Source of the DNA: Leishmania martiniquensis
Lineage: Eukaryota > Euglenozoa > Kinetoplastea > Trypanosomatida > Trypanosomatidae
Length of the DNA: 64,000 nucleotides
Assembly: GCF_017916325.1 (NCBI RefSeq)
Contig: NC_090157.1
Location: 67,001-131,000, forward strand
Direction: 5' to 3'
This document shows positions 20,351-29,586 of the stretch, piece after piece. The position numbers and the translations under genes are program-made. The notes beneath the pieces were generated by a model, which was not told where the DNA came from, ran no database searches, and worked only from the letters and a program-made list of their open reading frames with translations. The first letter of the stretch is position 1; each line of letters starts with the position of its first letter.

Positions 20351-23300
20351 TTAAAAGCTCTCCTCGCCGAGCTGCGTGGCTGCTGCGAGTTTTGTTTGGC
20401 GCCATTTTTCGAAGGAGCGTTGCCGGGCCTCGTGTAGGCGACGCTTGCGTTCGCGATTCTTGGCGATACGCTCCTGCTTCGCCATCATTATGCACTTGCG
20501 CCTTTCCTCTCGTTCCTCCTTCGTCAGCGCTTGGGCGCGCGCGCTGCGAAGAACCTGACGCTGGAGCTGGTCCTCGATCTTCAGCTCCCCTCTGCGCCGC
20601 CGCTTCAATGAGCGCTCCTCGGCCGTTGGGTCGTTGTTGCGATGCGCCAACAAGGCCTTGAGAACACGGCTGCGCACTTTCTTTGCGCGGCGGTAGAAAT
20701 CGCTCTTTTCTTTTGTCCCCTGCTTCGCGAACTGCTCATACAGCACTTTAACGGGGGACGGCGCCTTTGTTTCTCTCGCACGTGGGGTGAGCCCTAAGAT
20801 GCGCTCCATCGTACCCAGCAGCCGGATGGACGCGGCAGACAAGAGGATGTCGTCATCGTCGACCGCCGGCTTGATTACTGCGGACGCCACCCATGCGGTG
20901 TCCAGGTGCACGCGGCTGTTGTACTGCAACACCATCTTCAGCATGTGGAGGAAGTTATACGGTAGGGTGTGCTTCATGGCGAACACCTCTGCCACTGAGA
21001 CAGACTGCACAAAACTGCAGATGGCAGCGGCAGCGCTGCGCTTCAGGTCGCCGGGAAGCCCGCTCAGCCGCGGCAGCATTGCCTCGACGAAGATACAGCA
21101 GCCGGTGAAGACGCGCACGCGCTGCGGGCCTGCCAGGGGCAGTACCTCCTCGTTTTTCTCGAGTGCGGCAGGAAGTAATACCCAGGAAAAGCCTTGACGG
21201 TAGTGATAGAGGTCCCTCTTTAGCGAGGGCAGCAACTTCTTTGTGTCCCAGCCCCGATCACAGAACACTGACTTGTAGTACTCGCTCAAGACAATGCGCA
21301 CCTCCTCGCTGGCATGGTTCTTGCTTGCGAGCATCGCCACAAAGTGAAACACACGCAGCGCGATGTTCTTCACCGTGACGAGGCGACGCCGAGCTGCGGC
21401 GGCCGCCTTGGCCTTTACGCTATCCTTACTTACCAGTACACGGCTGAGCTTGCGCAGGTAACTCTGGATGTCGCCGAGCAGCTGAAACAAGTCTGTCGCC
21501 CCAACAAAGGCGCCGAAGTATCGGTTCTTTGTGAGGAGTAGCATCTCCAGCGAGGAGACAGCGCTGTGGAAGACGACGTCGTCCGCTGTCTTGACATTCT
21601 CACGGGCAACAGCGAGGAGCACCTGGTACACGTGCACCACCTCGGCGCTGCGCATGGCAAGGCCTGCACGAGTGGCGAGGCGGATGGCACGCACGACATC
21701 TGCCTTCTCCTGGTTTGCGGTGTCGGTGGGGTATACGTGCTCGAGGTCCATGCCGCCAACCATGCCTTTCAGCACGTCAATGTACTGCTGCGTTGGCGCT
21801 TCTTCCTCCTCAAACGCGTCCTCGCCGTCGTCGCTTGACGTCTCGCTCGAGTTCATGTCCGCGATCTCCGTCGCTGCTTCCCCGTCTTCGTCATTCTCCT
21901 CTGTCTCTGCCCCTGAGTCGCTATTGTCGCTCGCCGTGACGGAGTCAGCCTCCGTCGCCGATTCCTCGCCGCAGCTCATCACGTCGTCCTCGCCGCTTTC
22001 ATCAGTCGTCTCGGCTGTCGCCTGGTCGCCCTCCCCGTCCTTCGCGTCCGCGTCGTCGCCACTGGACGCAGTATCAGCGCCGTCGCCGTCCTCGTCGCCC
22101 GAGCTGTGCTCGTCACCGTCCTCTGCTGCCTGCTTCGCCTTGCGCTGGCGAGCCTGCTCGCGGCTGTCCGTATGGTACGCATCCCTCAGCGGCGCCAGCA
22201 GAATGTCCAGCGTGCTCTTCGTGCGAATGAATTTGGCGAACTTTAGGATGAAGCCCATCGCGATGCGCCGCACACTAGTCATGAGCGGCATCACGTGCAG
22301 CGGCGCACTCGTGCGCATGAGGAGTACCATGAGGGCATCGAGGAACAGGTCCAGCGTTTCCAGCGTGCCGGTGGCGTAGAACTGCGCCAGGTCAGGGACG
22401 ACGCTTTTGGCAATCACCACAGCGTCGCTGTTTGTGGGGTCGTCTACGCTGAGCATCACGAAGAGCAGGGCGAGCAGGATTTCCATGTCGCAGCGCTCGT
22501 AGAAGAGGACGCTGCGCTGCTCATCACCTGCCTCCAGCGCCCTCACGACTTGGTTCCGCGCTTCTCGGAAAGCGCTCTGCTGCACGGCCGTGGCGTAGCG
22601 CGTCTTTGACTTTTCCTCTGCCACGAGATACGCCCTGATGATCGTCGCAGGGGCCACAGCGCTCTTTGGCCGGGCCAATGAGGCGTGAAAAGTGAAGGAG
22701 TACACGTCAGCGAAGAGGTAAATGCAGCGATTCTGACTGAGCGTATCGCGCGAGTGCCGTGGAGGGAACAGACCGAACTCCAGAAGCCGCATCACCGCCT
22801 CGTCCACGTACGCATGCTCGACGCCTTCGCGGACCGGCACGTAAAGACAGTTGCGCAGCTCACGCAGGGTCCAGGTGCGGTTCGTGACCGCGGCCGGGTC
22901 CGAGTCGGCAATCATGGCATACTGTCGGAGTAGGTCCCCCACCTTGTGGTGAAGGGCGGAGATCGGCAGCTGCTTCAGCTCCTGCATCTTCGTCGGCTTA
23001 GCCGATGTGCGCTTTCCGTACCCGACGTGCGTGCTCGCCAGCCGCAGCACCTCCATGCGCTGCTCGGCGCTGTCGGACTGCAGCGCGATACGGCCCAACT
23101 CAGCCACCAAGTTCTGAAAAAGCGCCCGCCGCGGGACGTCGGCGCTACCGCGGCGGTACGGCACGATCATGTTGTGCAGGATCGTGCCAAGGTGCTCCTT
23201 CATCGACTCACCCATCGCCACTCGGCGTACAACGAGCTGAAAGATGTCGTGCCACACGGGGTGCACCATCGGGTGATAGGCTGTCACCTGCTCCTTGCGA

Positions 23301-24901
23301 AAGAGGGCGTTGCTGATCTGCTCCATCATGGCGGGGCTCAGCGGGTCCAGGGTGAGGTACGCCACTATCGTCGCAGGCAGCGCATGCGCCGGCGGCTTCA
23401 CATCCATCTCGATGAGCCGCAGCAAAAACTGTATCGCCTCCGGACGAAAGTACTCCATCTTGGGGTAGTGGAAGAAGGCAAAATTCAGCCACTGCAGTGA
23501 CTCCTCCTGCTGATACACGTCGCTGTACTGCCCCAGCACCTCGAACAGGACGTTGGCAGAGAGTACGCGGGTCATCTTCTGCTCCACGTACGCAAAAGCA
23601 AGCACGGTGGCAAGCTGAGACGCTTCCGTCAATTTGAGGCTCTTCTGCGAAGCAACCACAGCACCGAGTGCGAACACGGTCGCCATGAGGCGCTGGTTGC
23701 GCTCGCCCTTGGTCGGGTCGCTGATGTCATCGGGATCGATGCCGTCGTCGTCGTTGTCATCGCCGTCACGGCTGCCAGCGCGCGACTCCAGGCGCAGTTT
23801 CACCGCCTTCATACGCGCGTTCAACGCAAACTCTTCGCTAACCAGATCCAGCACAACAGCAGGGCTGATGCGTGTTTGCGTCACGACGAGGAACAACGCG
23901 TGGCAGTGGAAGCACAACATCGCAAAATCATCTGTCACCATGCCGAGGAGTAGACGGGAGAGAGCGTAGACGACAGAGTGGTGCGCTGATCCGCGAAGGC
24001 GCTCGAGGTTGCGGCAGTCGACGTCGTCCTCGCTCAGCTTAGCTGTGAGATGGTTGAGGAAGGCATGCTGACCCTGCTTGCGCTTCTCGGCGTTGTGGCG
24101 CAGGCACATGTGCAGCAGCGCCCGCATGTGCTCCCGCTCCCTCAACGTCTGCGACATGAGCTGGCGCGCCTGGCTCAGCTTCTTGCGAGGTGCTTTCTCG
24201 TCCTCCGCGTCCGACGTCGCCTCCGCCTTTCCAGCAGTGGCGTCTTCGTCCTCATCCGCGGCCTCTTTGCGAGCAGCACTGCTCTGAGATTTCGCAACCG
24301 ACTTGCCCCTGCTCGCTTCAAAGGAGGCCCACTCGTACCATGAGACGAAGGCGCTTACAATAGTCGGCGCTCCCTTCTGGAACTTAGGCAGGTACGTGCG
24401 AAAAGAGGAGACGGCGTCGGGCATGTGCTGGTGGATTAGCTGCGGTGGCACGAAGCGGAAGAGACACTCGTTGAGGTCTCGGTCAAAGACCTTCTGGCTG
24501 GTGCGCCGGGTCTTGAAGCTGTTAATGCTTTCCCGAAGATCGGCTGAAATCTTAGCGGCCAGGTGAATGTCGATGTCCCTTGTGCGGTCGGTGCTCGCCG
24601 TGCGAGGGAGGCGAGCAACATTACCAGTGCTGGCGCGAGCAGAGCCAGCGCGAATGCGCGGGTCGCCGCTGTGTTGGCGCTGCTGCTGACGATCTCGCTG
24701 CTCGCGGAACTTCGTTTGATGGTGCTTTGCCCTTTCCTTCTTGAGCCGCAGCGTGCTGGACTTGTGCGCATGGACGCCTCGTGGGCGGCCACCGTGGCTG
24801 TCGCGGGAGTGAGGTGAGACAGAGCGGTGCGGTTGGGGGCCCGGGGCGCTGGCACCGCTGCTGTGGCTACGCCCACGCTTTGCTACGTGTGGCGGAGGCA
24901 T
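20351..24901 (-). CDS. Pol5/MYBBP1A-like nucleolar protein
   Basis: A 1516-residue protein. The frame extends to 24970 without an ATG; the first ATG is at 24899-24901 and an in-frame TGA lies upstream, so I choose that start. After a basic, disordered N-terminus, a long alpha-helical repeat region begins around residue 240. It has segments characteristic of the Pol5/Myb-binding protein 1A family: VVYALSRLLLGM followed by a helical stretch, then ERNQRLMATVFALGAVVASQ, comparable to the family's rlfG/aliqSg motif. A highly acidic Asp/Glu/Ser tract spans about residues 920-1040, as in family members, and the C-terminus (about 1435-1516) is strongly basic, suiting nucleolar localisation. In yeast the family is needed for rRNA production and ribosome assembly, not DNA synthesis despite its name. 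The 3' flank carries SIDER-like copy 2. Family assignment is by motif and architecture only. Confidence 0.8.
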   Translation of the reverse strand: MPPPHVAKRGRSHSSGASAPGPQPHRSVSPHSRDSHGGRPRGVHAHKSSTLRLKKERAKHHQTKFREQRDRQQQRQHSGDPRIRAGSARASTGNVARLPRTASTDRTRDIDIHLAAKISADLRESINSFKTRRTSQKVFDRDLNECLFRFVPPQLIHQHMPDAVSSFRTYLPKFQKGAPTIVSAFVSWYEWASFEASRGKSVAKSQSSAARKEAADEDEDATAGKAEATSDAEDEKAPRKKLSQARQLMSQTLREREHMRALLHMCLRHNAEKRKQGQHAFLNHLTAKLSEDDVDCRNLERLRGSAHHSVVYALSRLLLGMVTDDFAMLCFHCHALFLVVTQTRISPAVVLDLVSEEFALNARMKAVKLRLESRAGSRDGDDNDDDGIDPDDISDPTKGERNQRLMATVFALGAVVASQKSLKLTEASQLATVLAFAYVEQKMTRVLSANVLFEVLGQYSDVYQQEESLQWLNFAFFHYPKMEYFRPEAIQFLLRLIEMDVKPPAHALPATIVAYLTLDPLSPAMMEQISNALFRKEQVTAYHPMVHPVWHDIFQLVVRRVAMGESMKEHLGTILHNMIVPYRRGSADVPRRALFQNLVAELGRIALQSDSAEQRMEVLRLASTHVGYGKRTSAKPTKMQELKQLPISALHHKVGDLLRQYAMIADSDPAAVTNRTWTLRELRNCLYVPVREGVEHAYVDEAVMRLLEFGLFPPRHSRDTLSQNRCIYLFADVYSFTFHASLARPKSAVAPATIIRAYLVAEEKSKTRYATAVQQSAFREARNQVVRALEAGDEQRSVLFYERCDMEILLALLFVMLSVDDPTNSDAVVIAKSVVPDLAQFYATGTLETLDLFLDALMVLLMRTSAPLHVMPLMTSVRRIAMGFILKFAKFIRTKSTLDILLAPLRDAYHTDSREQARQRKAKQAAEDGDEHSSGDEDGDGADTASSGDDADAKDGEGDQATAETTDESGEDDVMSCGEESATEADSVTASDNSDSGAETEENDEDGEAATEIADMNSSETSSDDGEDAFEEEEAPTQQYIDVLKGMVGGMDLEHVYPTDTANQEKADVVRAIRLATRAGLAMRSAEVVHVYQVLLAVARENVKTADDVVFHSAVSSLEMLLLTKNRYFGAFVGATDLFQLLGDIQSYLRKLSRVLVSKDSVKAKAAAAARRRLVTVKNIALRVFHFVAMLASKNHASEEVRIVLSEYYKSVFCDRGWDTKKLLPSLKRDLYHYRQGFSWVLLPAALEKNEEVLPLAGPQRVRVFTGCCIFVEAMLPRLSGLPGDLKRSAAAAICSFVQSVSVAEVFAMKHTLPYNFLHMLKMVLQYNSRVHLDTAWVASAVIKPAVDDDDILLSAASIRLLGTMERILGLTPRARETKAPSPVKVLYEQFAKQGTKEKSDFYRRAKKVRSRVLKALLAHRNNDPTAEERSLKRRRRGELKIEDQLQRQVLRSARAQALTKEEREERRKCIMMAKQERIAKNRERKRRLHEARQRSFEKWRQTKLAAATQLGEESF

Positions 24902-25461
24902 CGCAACGGGCGTTGGGGGATCGGAGTTTGTTGACAGTGGGGATGAAGGCTCCGAGTCGAAAAGGGACACGAAGTAAGGAACACCTCCGTCTACTCAGAC
25001 ACATACACGCAGGGAGCCTCACAGAGACGCAAGACGGCAAGAGGCACAAAGAGAGAAAACGCACACGAGCGCAATGAGTATCGGTCTGCGGGTGTCTGTA
25101 TGTACGTATGTGTACCGCTCAGCCACAAGCCGGCATGACCACCACGGCGTGTTAAAGGAGGAATCCAAGGCACAGACAAGAGGCAGAGGTCGGGGGGAAG
25201 TAGAGGGGAGGGGCCTTGGGATGACCACTGGGAGGGACCCCAATTCACTCTTCAGGGACCGCGGTGTGCGCCGTCACTCTGTGGACCCTCTTCACGGACA
25301 CAAAGCTCTGGGAATTTCGATTTGAGCAATGCAGCCGTGCTAGTGAGAGCGTCTAGACACGGTAGGCGTCTAACAGTCGTCCAGATAGCTGACGCACCGA
25401 CCGCCTTCCCTTATCGTCAGGCGACGCGGACAAGCGAGTCCGTCATCCCTCTTTTCGTTGC
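24902..25461. other. Spacer between TMTC-like pseudogene and Pol5-like gene
   Basis: No gene is seen in 560 bp. A non-ATG extension of the Pol5-like frame reaches 24970. An A/G-rich patch at 25025-25060 and G-rich DNA at 25180-25215 are pyrimidine-rich on the transcribed strand and could serve trans-splicing of the Pol5-like mRNA. The left-hand remainder of the decayed TMTC-like 3' end may extend into this spacer. Confidence 0.45.
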
Positions 25462-26954
25462 TCAACTTCGGTTCGAACGGTTTCCTAATGATGACAACAG
25501 CGGTTGGGCAGCAAAGACTGGAGCCGTATGGGTGGGCAGAGCTTGGAGGTGCACATAAATGATGATGAGAGAAGGCACGAACAACGCAGTGAATACACCA
25601 CAGGAGAGCAGCGACAACAAAAAGTCACGAAACACCGCACAGGGGTGGCACTGAGAGAACGCTGAGTGCCACGATGTGCACGCACACAGGCGCTCGTCCG
25701 TCATCCAGTCTTCGTTGCGCCGGTGGGAAAACATGCCCCAGCCAATACAGAGTAGCAGCAGCGCATAAAAGTAGCGCTTCACGACCCCCTCGCGAAGCCC
25801 TGGGGCGGCCACCATGAATGTGATGAGCAGCACCGAACCAATCGATGGTACATACAGACAGCGTTCAGCGATGAAGGTGCCGACGGCGATGAAGAGGTGG
25901 CTGACCGGGGCGTAGGGGATTGCCATCCAGAGGAAACCGACGAGGCCTACCAGCGCCACGCAAGAGCGGGGCACCAACGTGCCGTACAGAAGGCCCACTA
26001 AAGCCGCCAAAGCAGCTCCGGTAACTTTGAGAAAGTACGGCAGGCGGGGGTCATCCATGTTGTGCATGTGCGGGATGCAGTTGAAGCTGTACTCGCAGCA
26101 CAGCGACGTGGGAAAGAAAAGCAGCTCCAAGTTCTTCACCTGAATCACCCACCGAATGCCGAGCCAGTGGAAGAGACCTTTCGGGACAAAGTACTGCGGG
26201 TTTTCAGTTTGGCGCAGCAGGCGGCTCTTCTGCAGGTCAACATCACCAATGAACTGTCGGCGGAAGAGTATGTAGCTGGCAAGCTCCAGCACCGACACGC
26301 CAATGACGAGCAAGGAGCGCGGTCACTGGCACCGCCCACAGGCGTACATGACGCACCCGTGAACGCTCATGGTGAGCATGCACGCGGTAAGCGCGTCCGT
26401 GGTTTCTGCCCTGCGCGGGCTTTCCTCGTTGCTGCCACGGCGGCCGGCAGCCCCTTGGTCTTCAAAGACGCACCCGAGACGGCTGCGGTCGCCGACGTCG
26501 CGTCGGCCATCTCATCGACTTGGTTCAGATACCGGTGAATGCAAAAGAACCCGATGAGCCCAAAGAAGCAGTAAAGCAGCTCACACCTCCCGACGATGGA
26601 TGTGACGGCGTCGACGTGGACGGGGTGCACGAGATACACCAACGCCGCCATCAAAGGTACCGCGTGGACGGAGGAGGTCCATACAGCTTTGAGGGAGTTG
26701 ACCTTGGCAGTCTCAGCGGAGAGCAGCGAGCTGGGCACCGCAACGTGGACGTACACGCGAGCGAGGTAAAACACAAGGCACACGTTGAGGTACGCCACGG
26801 TGTAGTTGAAGCTGCGCAGAAAGGCTGGGAGGTGGCGGTACGACCCGCTCGACTCCAAGCGGCCGAACGCCTTGGCCCTGATGTTGTGGTCGAAGATGAC
26901 CCGATCGGTGAGTGGCGTCCAAGAATCTCTCTTGGCTTGCTTGTAGAGTGCATC
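25462..26954 (-). pseudogene. Decayed TMTC-like (TPR/DUF1736) multi-pass membrane protein
   Basis: Two fragments in different frames match consecutive parts of one family. Fragment 1 (26954-26367) carries SSGSYRHLPAFLRSFNYT and HPVHVDAVTSIVGRCELL, typical of the N-terminal half of TMTC proteins. Fragment 2 (frame of 26322-25462) has LCCEYSFNCIP and FIAVGTFIAERCLYVPSIG, typical of the later membrane region, then RNEDWMTDERL. Defects visible: no ATG (a TGA at 26955-26957 directly precedes the first homologous codons), a frame change between about 26500 and 26370, an in-frame TGA at 26323-26325, and loss of family similarity after about 25700 with no TPR repeats. Animal TMTCs are ER proteins, reported as O-mannosyltransferases acting on cadherins. 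Assembly indels could mimic some defects, but several independent ones argue for real decay. I give no restored product. Confidence 0.75.
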
Positions 26955-29165
26955 TCACACGCAAATACGGATATATATTTGTATACGCGCCTACAGCGCC
27001 TTACGGGCTACGATGGCATGGCGGCCAATCGCCGAATCCTCTCTTGGTGAGATGAAAGAAGGCGACTCATATGTGTGCAGTGAGAAGAGAAGGGTTGTGA
27101 GAGGGGAGCATGATATTGCGAACCAAGCTTGCCGACTGCGCGGAATCACATCAAGAAGATACGCACCCAGGATGCAACGTTCTCGGCTTGGCAGAAGCGC
27201 CCATGACTTCTCGCGACGCCGCCCTCGCTTACACTCCACCTCAGCAAGCATGAGGAGGGGCGCTTTCATCGGGCCTGTAGCCCAACTGACTACCACCATC
27301 CGGCGACCTCGCCGATTCTACTTCGGCCGTCCGTTCTTGCCATGCGCTCGATCTTGCCAAAGGGCCCATCGTGTGGCCCATGCCGACAAATGGAAATCTT
27401 CACTGCCCGTGCGCGACCCCATAAATGACGTGTGCACCGGCATCGATAAAGGGAGCACGACGAGTGAGAAAGGGGCACTGCTTGTTGCTGCAGCGTTGCT
27501 GTATGCCGCGGCGTTAAACGCGCATTGACGTTGCACTGAATCACGAGCGAGCGAGCCGGTGCAGGTACAGAAGCACCTGGAAGCACTGAGGTACGCATAT
27601 ATATATATATATATATAGCGCCGATGTTTGAAACATATACACTGGCGTACACGAGCACCAACCGAACATACAGGCAGACGGGCACGCACGCGCACGCGGG
27701 TGGGTGTCTCTTAGGTTCCCCTCTTCCCTGTCGTCTTTTTGTTCCCCTTTCCGGCGGTTCCCTTGCGCGCTGCGTCAGGGAGACGCATTGGGGAGGAGAG
27801 GGGTTTCACCTGCGCATGCAGGGAGGATGGAGGGGGAGAGGGTGGACCGCAGGGAAAGGGAGGTCCATCTGTATACATGTGTGGGCTCATTCAACGGGAG
27901 AGTGGCACAGGTGCGAGGGGGAGGGGGAGAAAAAAGAAATGGCGCACAAGCGAGAGCGATTACGACGCGGAGATGCCAAATGCCATGCGGCATTGACGCC
28001 ATCGACGTTCATCAGACAGGAAAAGGGATGGGGAGGGAAGCAGGAGGAAGGAGAGAACGGGTACTGGAGGGAGGGAGGGAGGGGGGGGCAGGGCGGGCGC
28101 CACATCATTGCTTGCCTACGCATTGGTCGACGATCATTACACACTTCGCTTTGTGAACCCTTTTGGTCGCTGGCCTGTTCGTGAGGGTGTCGCATAGCGC
28201 GTGCGCGTTGACGCGAACGGGGGCGAAACGGGACGTGAAAAATGGGGAAAAAAGGAATCAATGATATGCGTTGAAATGGCGTGTGTGTGTGTGTGCGGTG
28301 GGGAGGGGTGAGAACGGGGTTGAAGCGGCTCACTGGCGCATTCAAAGAAACTGTGAATGCGGGGAGGGAGGAGAGAAAGAGGGCCGAAAAGACACATGCA
28401 AGGTGAAGCAACGGCAAGAATACAGCGCGCTGCAGAAAGCTGACGCCCCCGCCGAGGGTAACTGAGACGCGAACGACGAGCCCCAGTGGCATCCGCACCG
28501 AAGAGGTCTGGTCCACAAAATATTAACTGAAGTGCACCACTGCAGCGATACATGCCGACTTCACAGAAAATAAAACCGCAACTGAGAGTAAGGCAGTGGG
28601 GGCGCGACAGTGAGGAAACTCGCCGACAGCCACGCCGCACAGAAGTCGTGAAACTGGCAGCGGAAAGTAGAAACAAAGTGCGGAGGAGGAGAGAGCGCCT
28701 CGAGCGCTAAAGACTGGCATGGCCGAGCAATCGTGCCGGACGAAATCAGACGGTGCAAAGAAGCCACCAGCACAACGCCAATATCAAAACGTTCTACGTA
28801 AAACATATAAACAAACGCCAACGACAAGAGAGTAAACGATGGACAGGCCTCCGCTGTTGGGTGAACGATTTAGGTGTTGCCATACGAGCGAAAAAGAGGG
28901 AGAGGAAGAGGGAGAGAAGTGGCGAATGAGCCGCCGTCTTTGACAAGGTGCTGAAACCGCTGAAACCCGGCCCCGTTGCGCCAGTCGCCCAACCCCGTTG
29001 CCCACAAAAATCGACGCACAAACAAACACACGAAATGACGGCAGACTCGGACGGACTGGTCGGCGCCTGCCAGTGAGCTCACAAAGGAAGATGACCGCCG
29101 CCGCTCGGGGACGAGGCGTAGTAACACTGGCACTCGCGCCGACGCATTGACGGCGAACTTCACCA
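26955..29165. other. Spacer right of the TMTC-like pseudogene
   Basis: No intact gene is seen. The 26990-27540 part is high-complexity, unlike ordinary spacers, and may be decayed 5' sequence of the TMTC-like gene or another relic, but I found no recognisable motif in it. A (TA)n tract sits at 27597-27617 and a (GT)n tract at 28281-28295. G-rich purine DNA fills 27820-28100. The rest is presumed spacer and possibly part of the permease 3' UTR. Confidence 0.45.
27597..27617. repeat. (TA)n microsatellite
   Basis: About ten TA units, the longest TA tract in the window, lie between the TMTC-like pseudogene and SIDER-like copy 3. Confidence 0.9.
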
Positions 29166-29586
29166 CGCCCATTCCCCCTGCCATACAACACACACACACA
29201 CACATGCACGTGAGCCGAATGTCACTCGGCCCCCTCCCCCAACCCACCACGTCACAGGCCCCATTGCATAGTGCAAAGCAGCCCTCGGCACGCGGTGCAG
29301 CAATGCGCCAACGCGTTCCTCGGAGCACGCACCCCTGCCTCGTACCCTACCCACGCCCCTGAGCAGAGGGAGGGGGAGGGGCGGGTGCGAGTCACGCGAG
29401 TCACGCTGGCCTTTTGCCTGGCATAAGGGATGGCGCAAATGTGTGCACTGCCGCAGGCCCGTGGCCCTGCCACCACCAGAGGGGCGGCTCGGCATCGAAT
29501 AGGAGAGGGAGGGGGGGTGAAGGGCTGCTTGGCCTCCACACGGCGTGTGGGCACAGGGACACCCCCCCGAGATGCCGCCACGCACT
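29166..29586. mobile_element. SIDER2-like dispersed repeat, copy 3
   Basis: This copy is collinear with copies 1 and 2. Differences noted by eye are the CA-tract length, ataggagaggg in place of ataggggaggg, and a shortened cacccccccgag near the right end. It shares the terminal gatgccgccacgca with copy 2. On the transcribed strand it lies about 3.3 kb past the permease stop codon, within a long gene-free interval. If that interval is permease 3' UTR, the element could influence permease mRNA stability; this is inference. Confidence 0.55.

Noticed and set aside
25468..25490. A GGTTCGAA-like string resembling a tRNA B box
   Set aside because: No matching A box, acceptor stem or anticodon arm is seen at the required spacing; chance occurrence.
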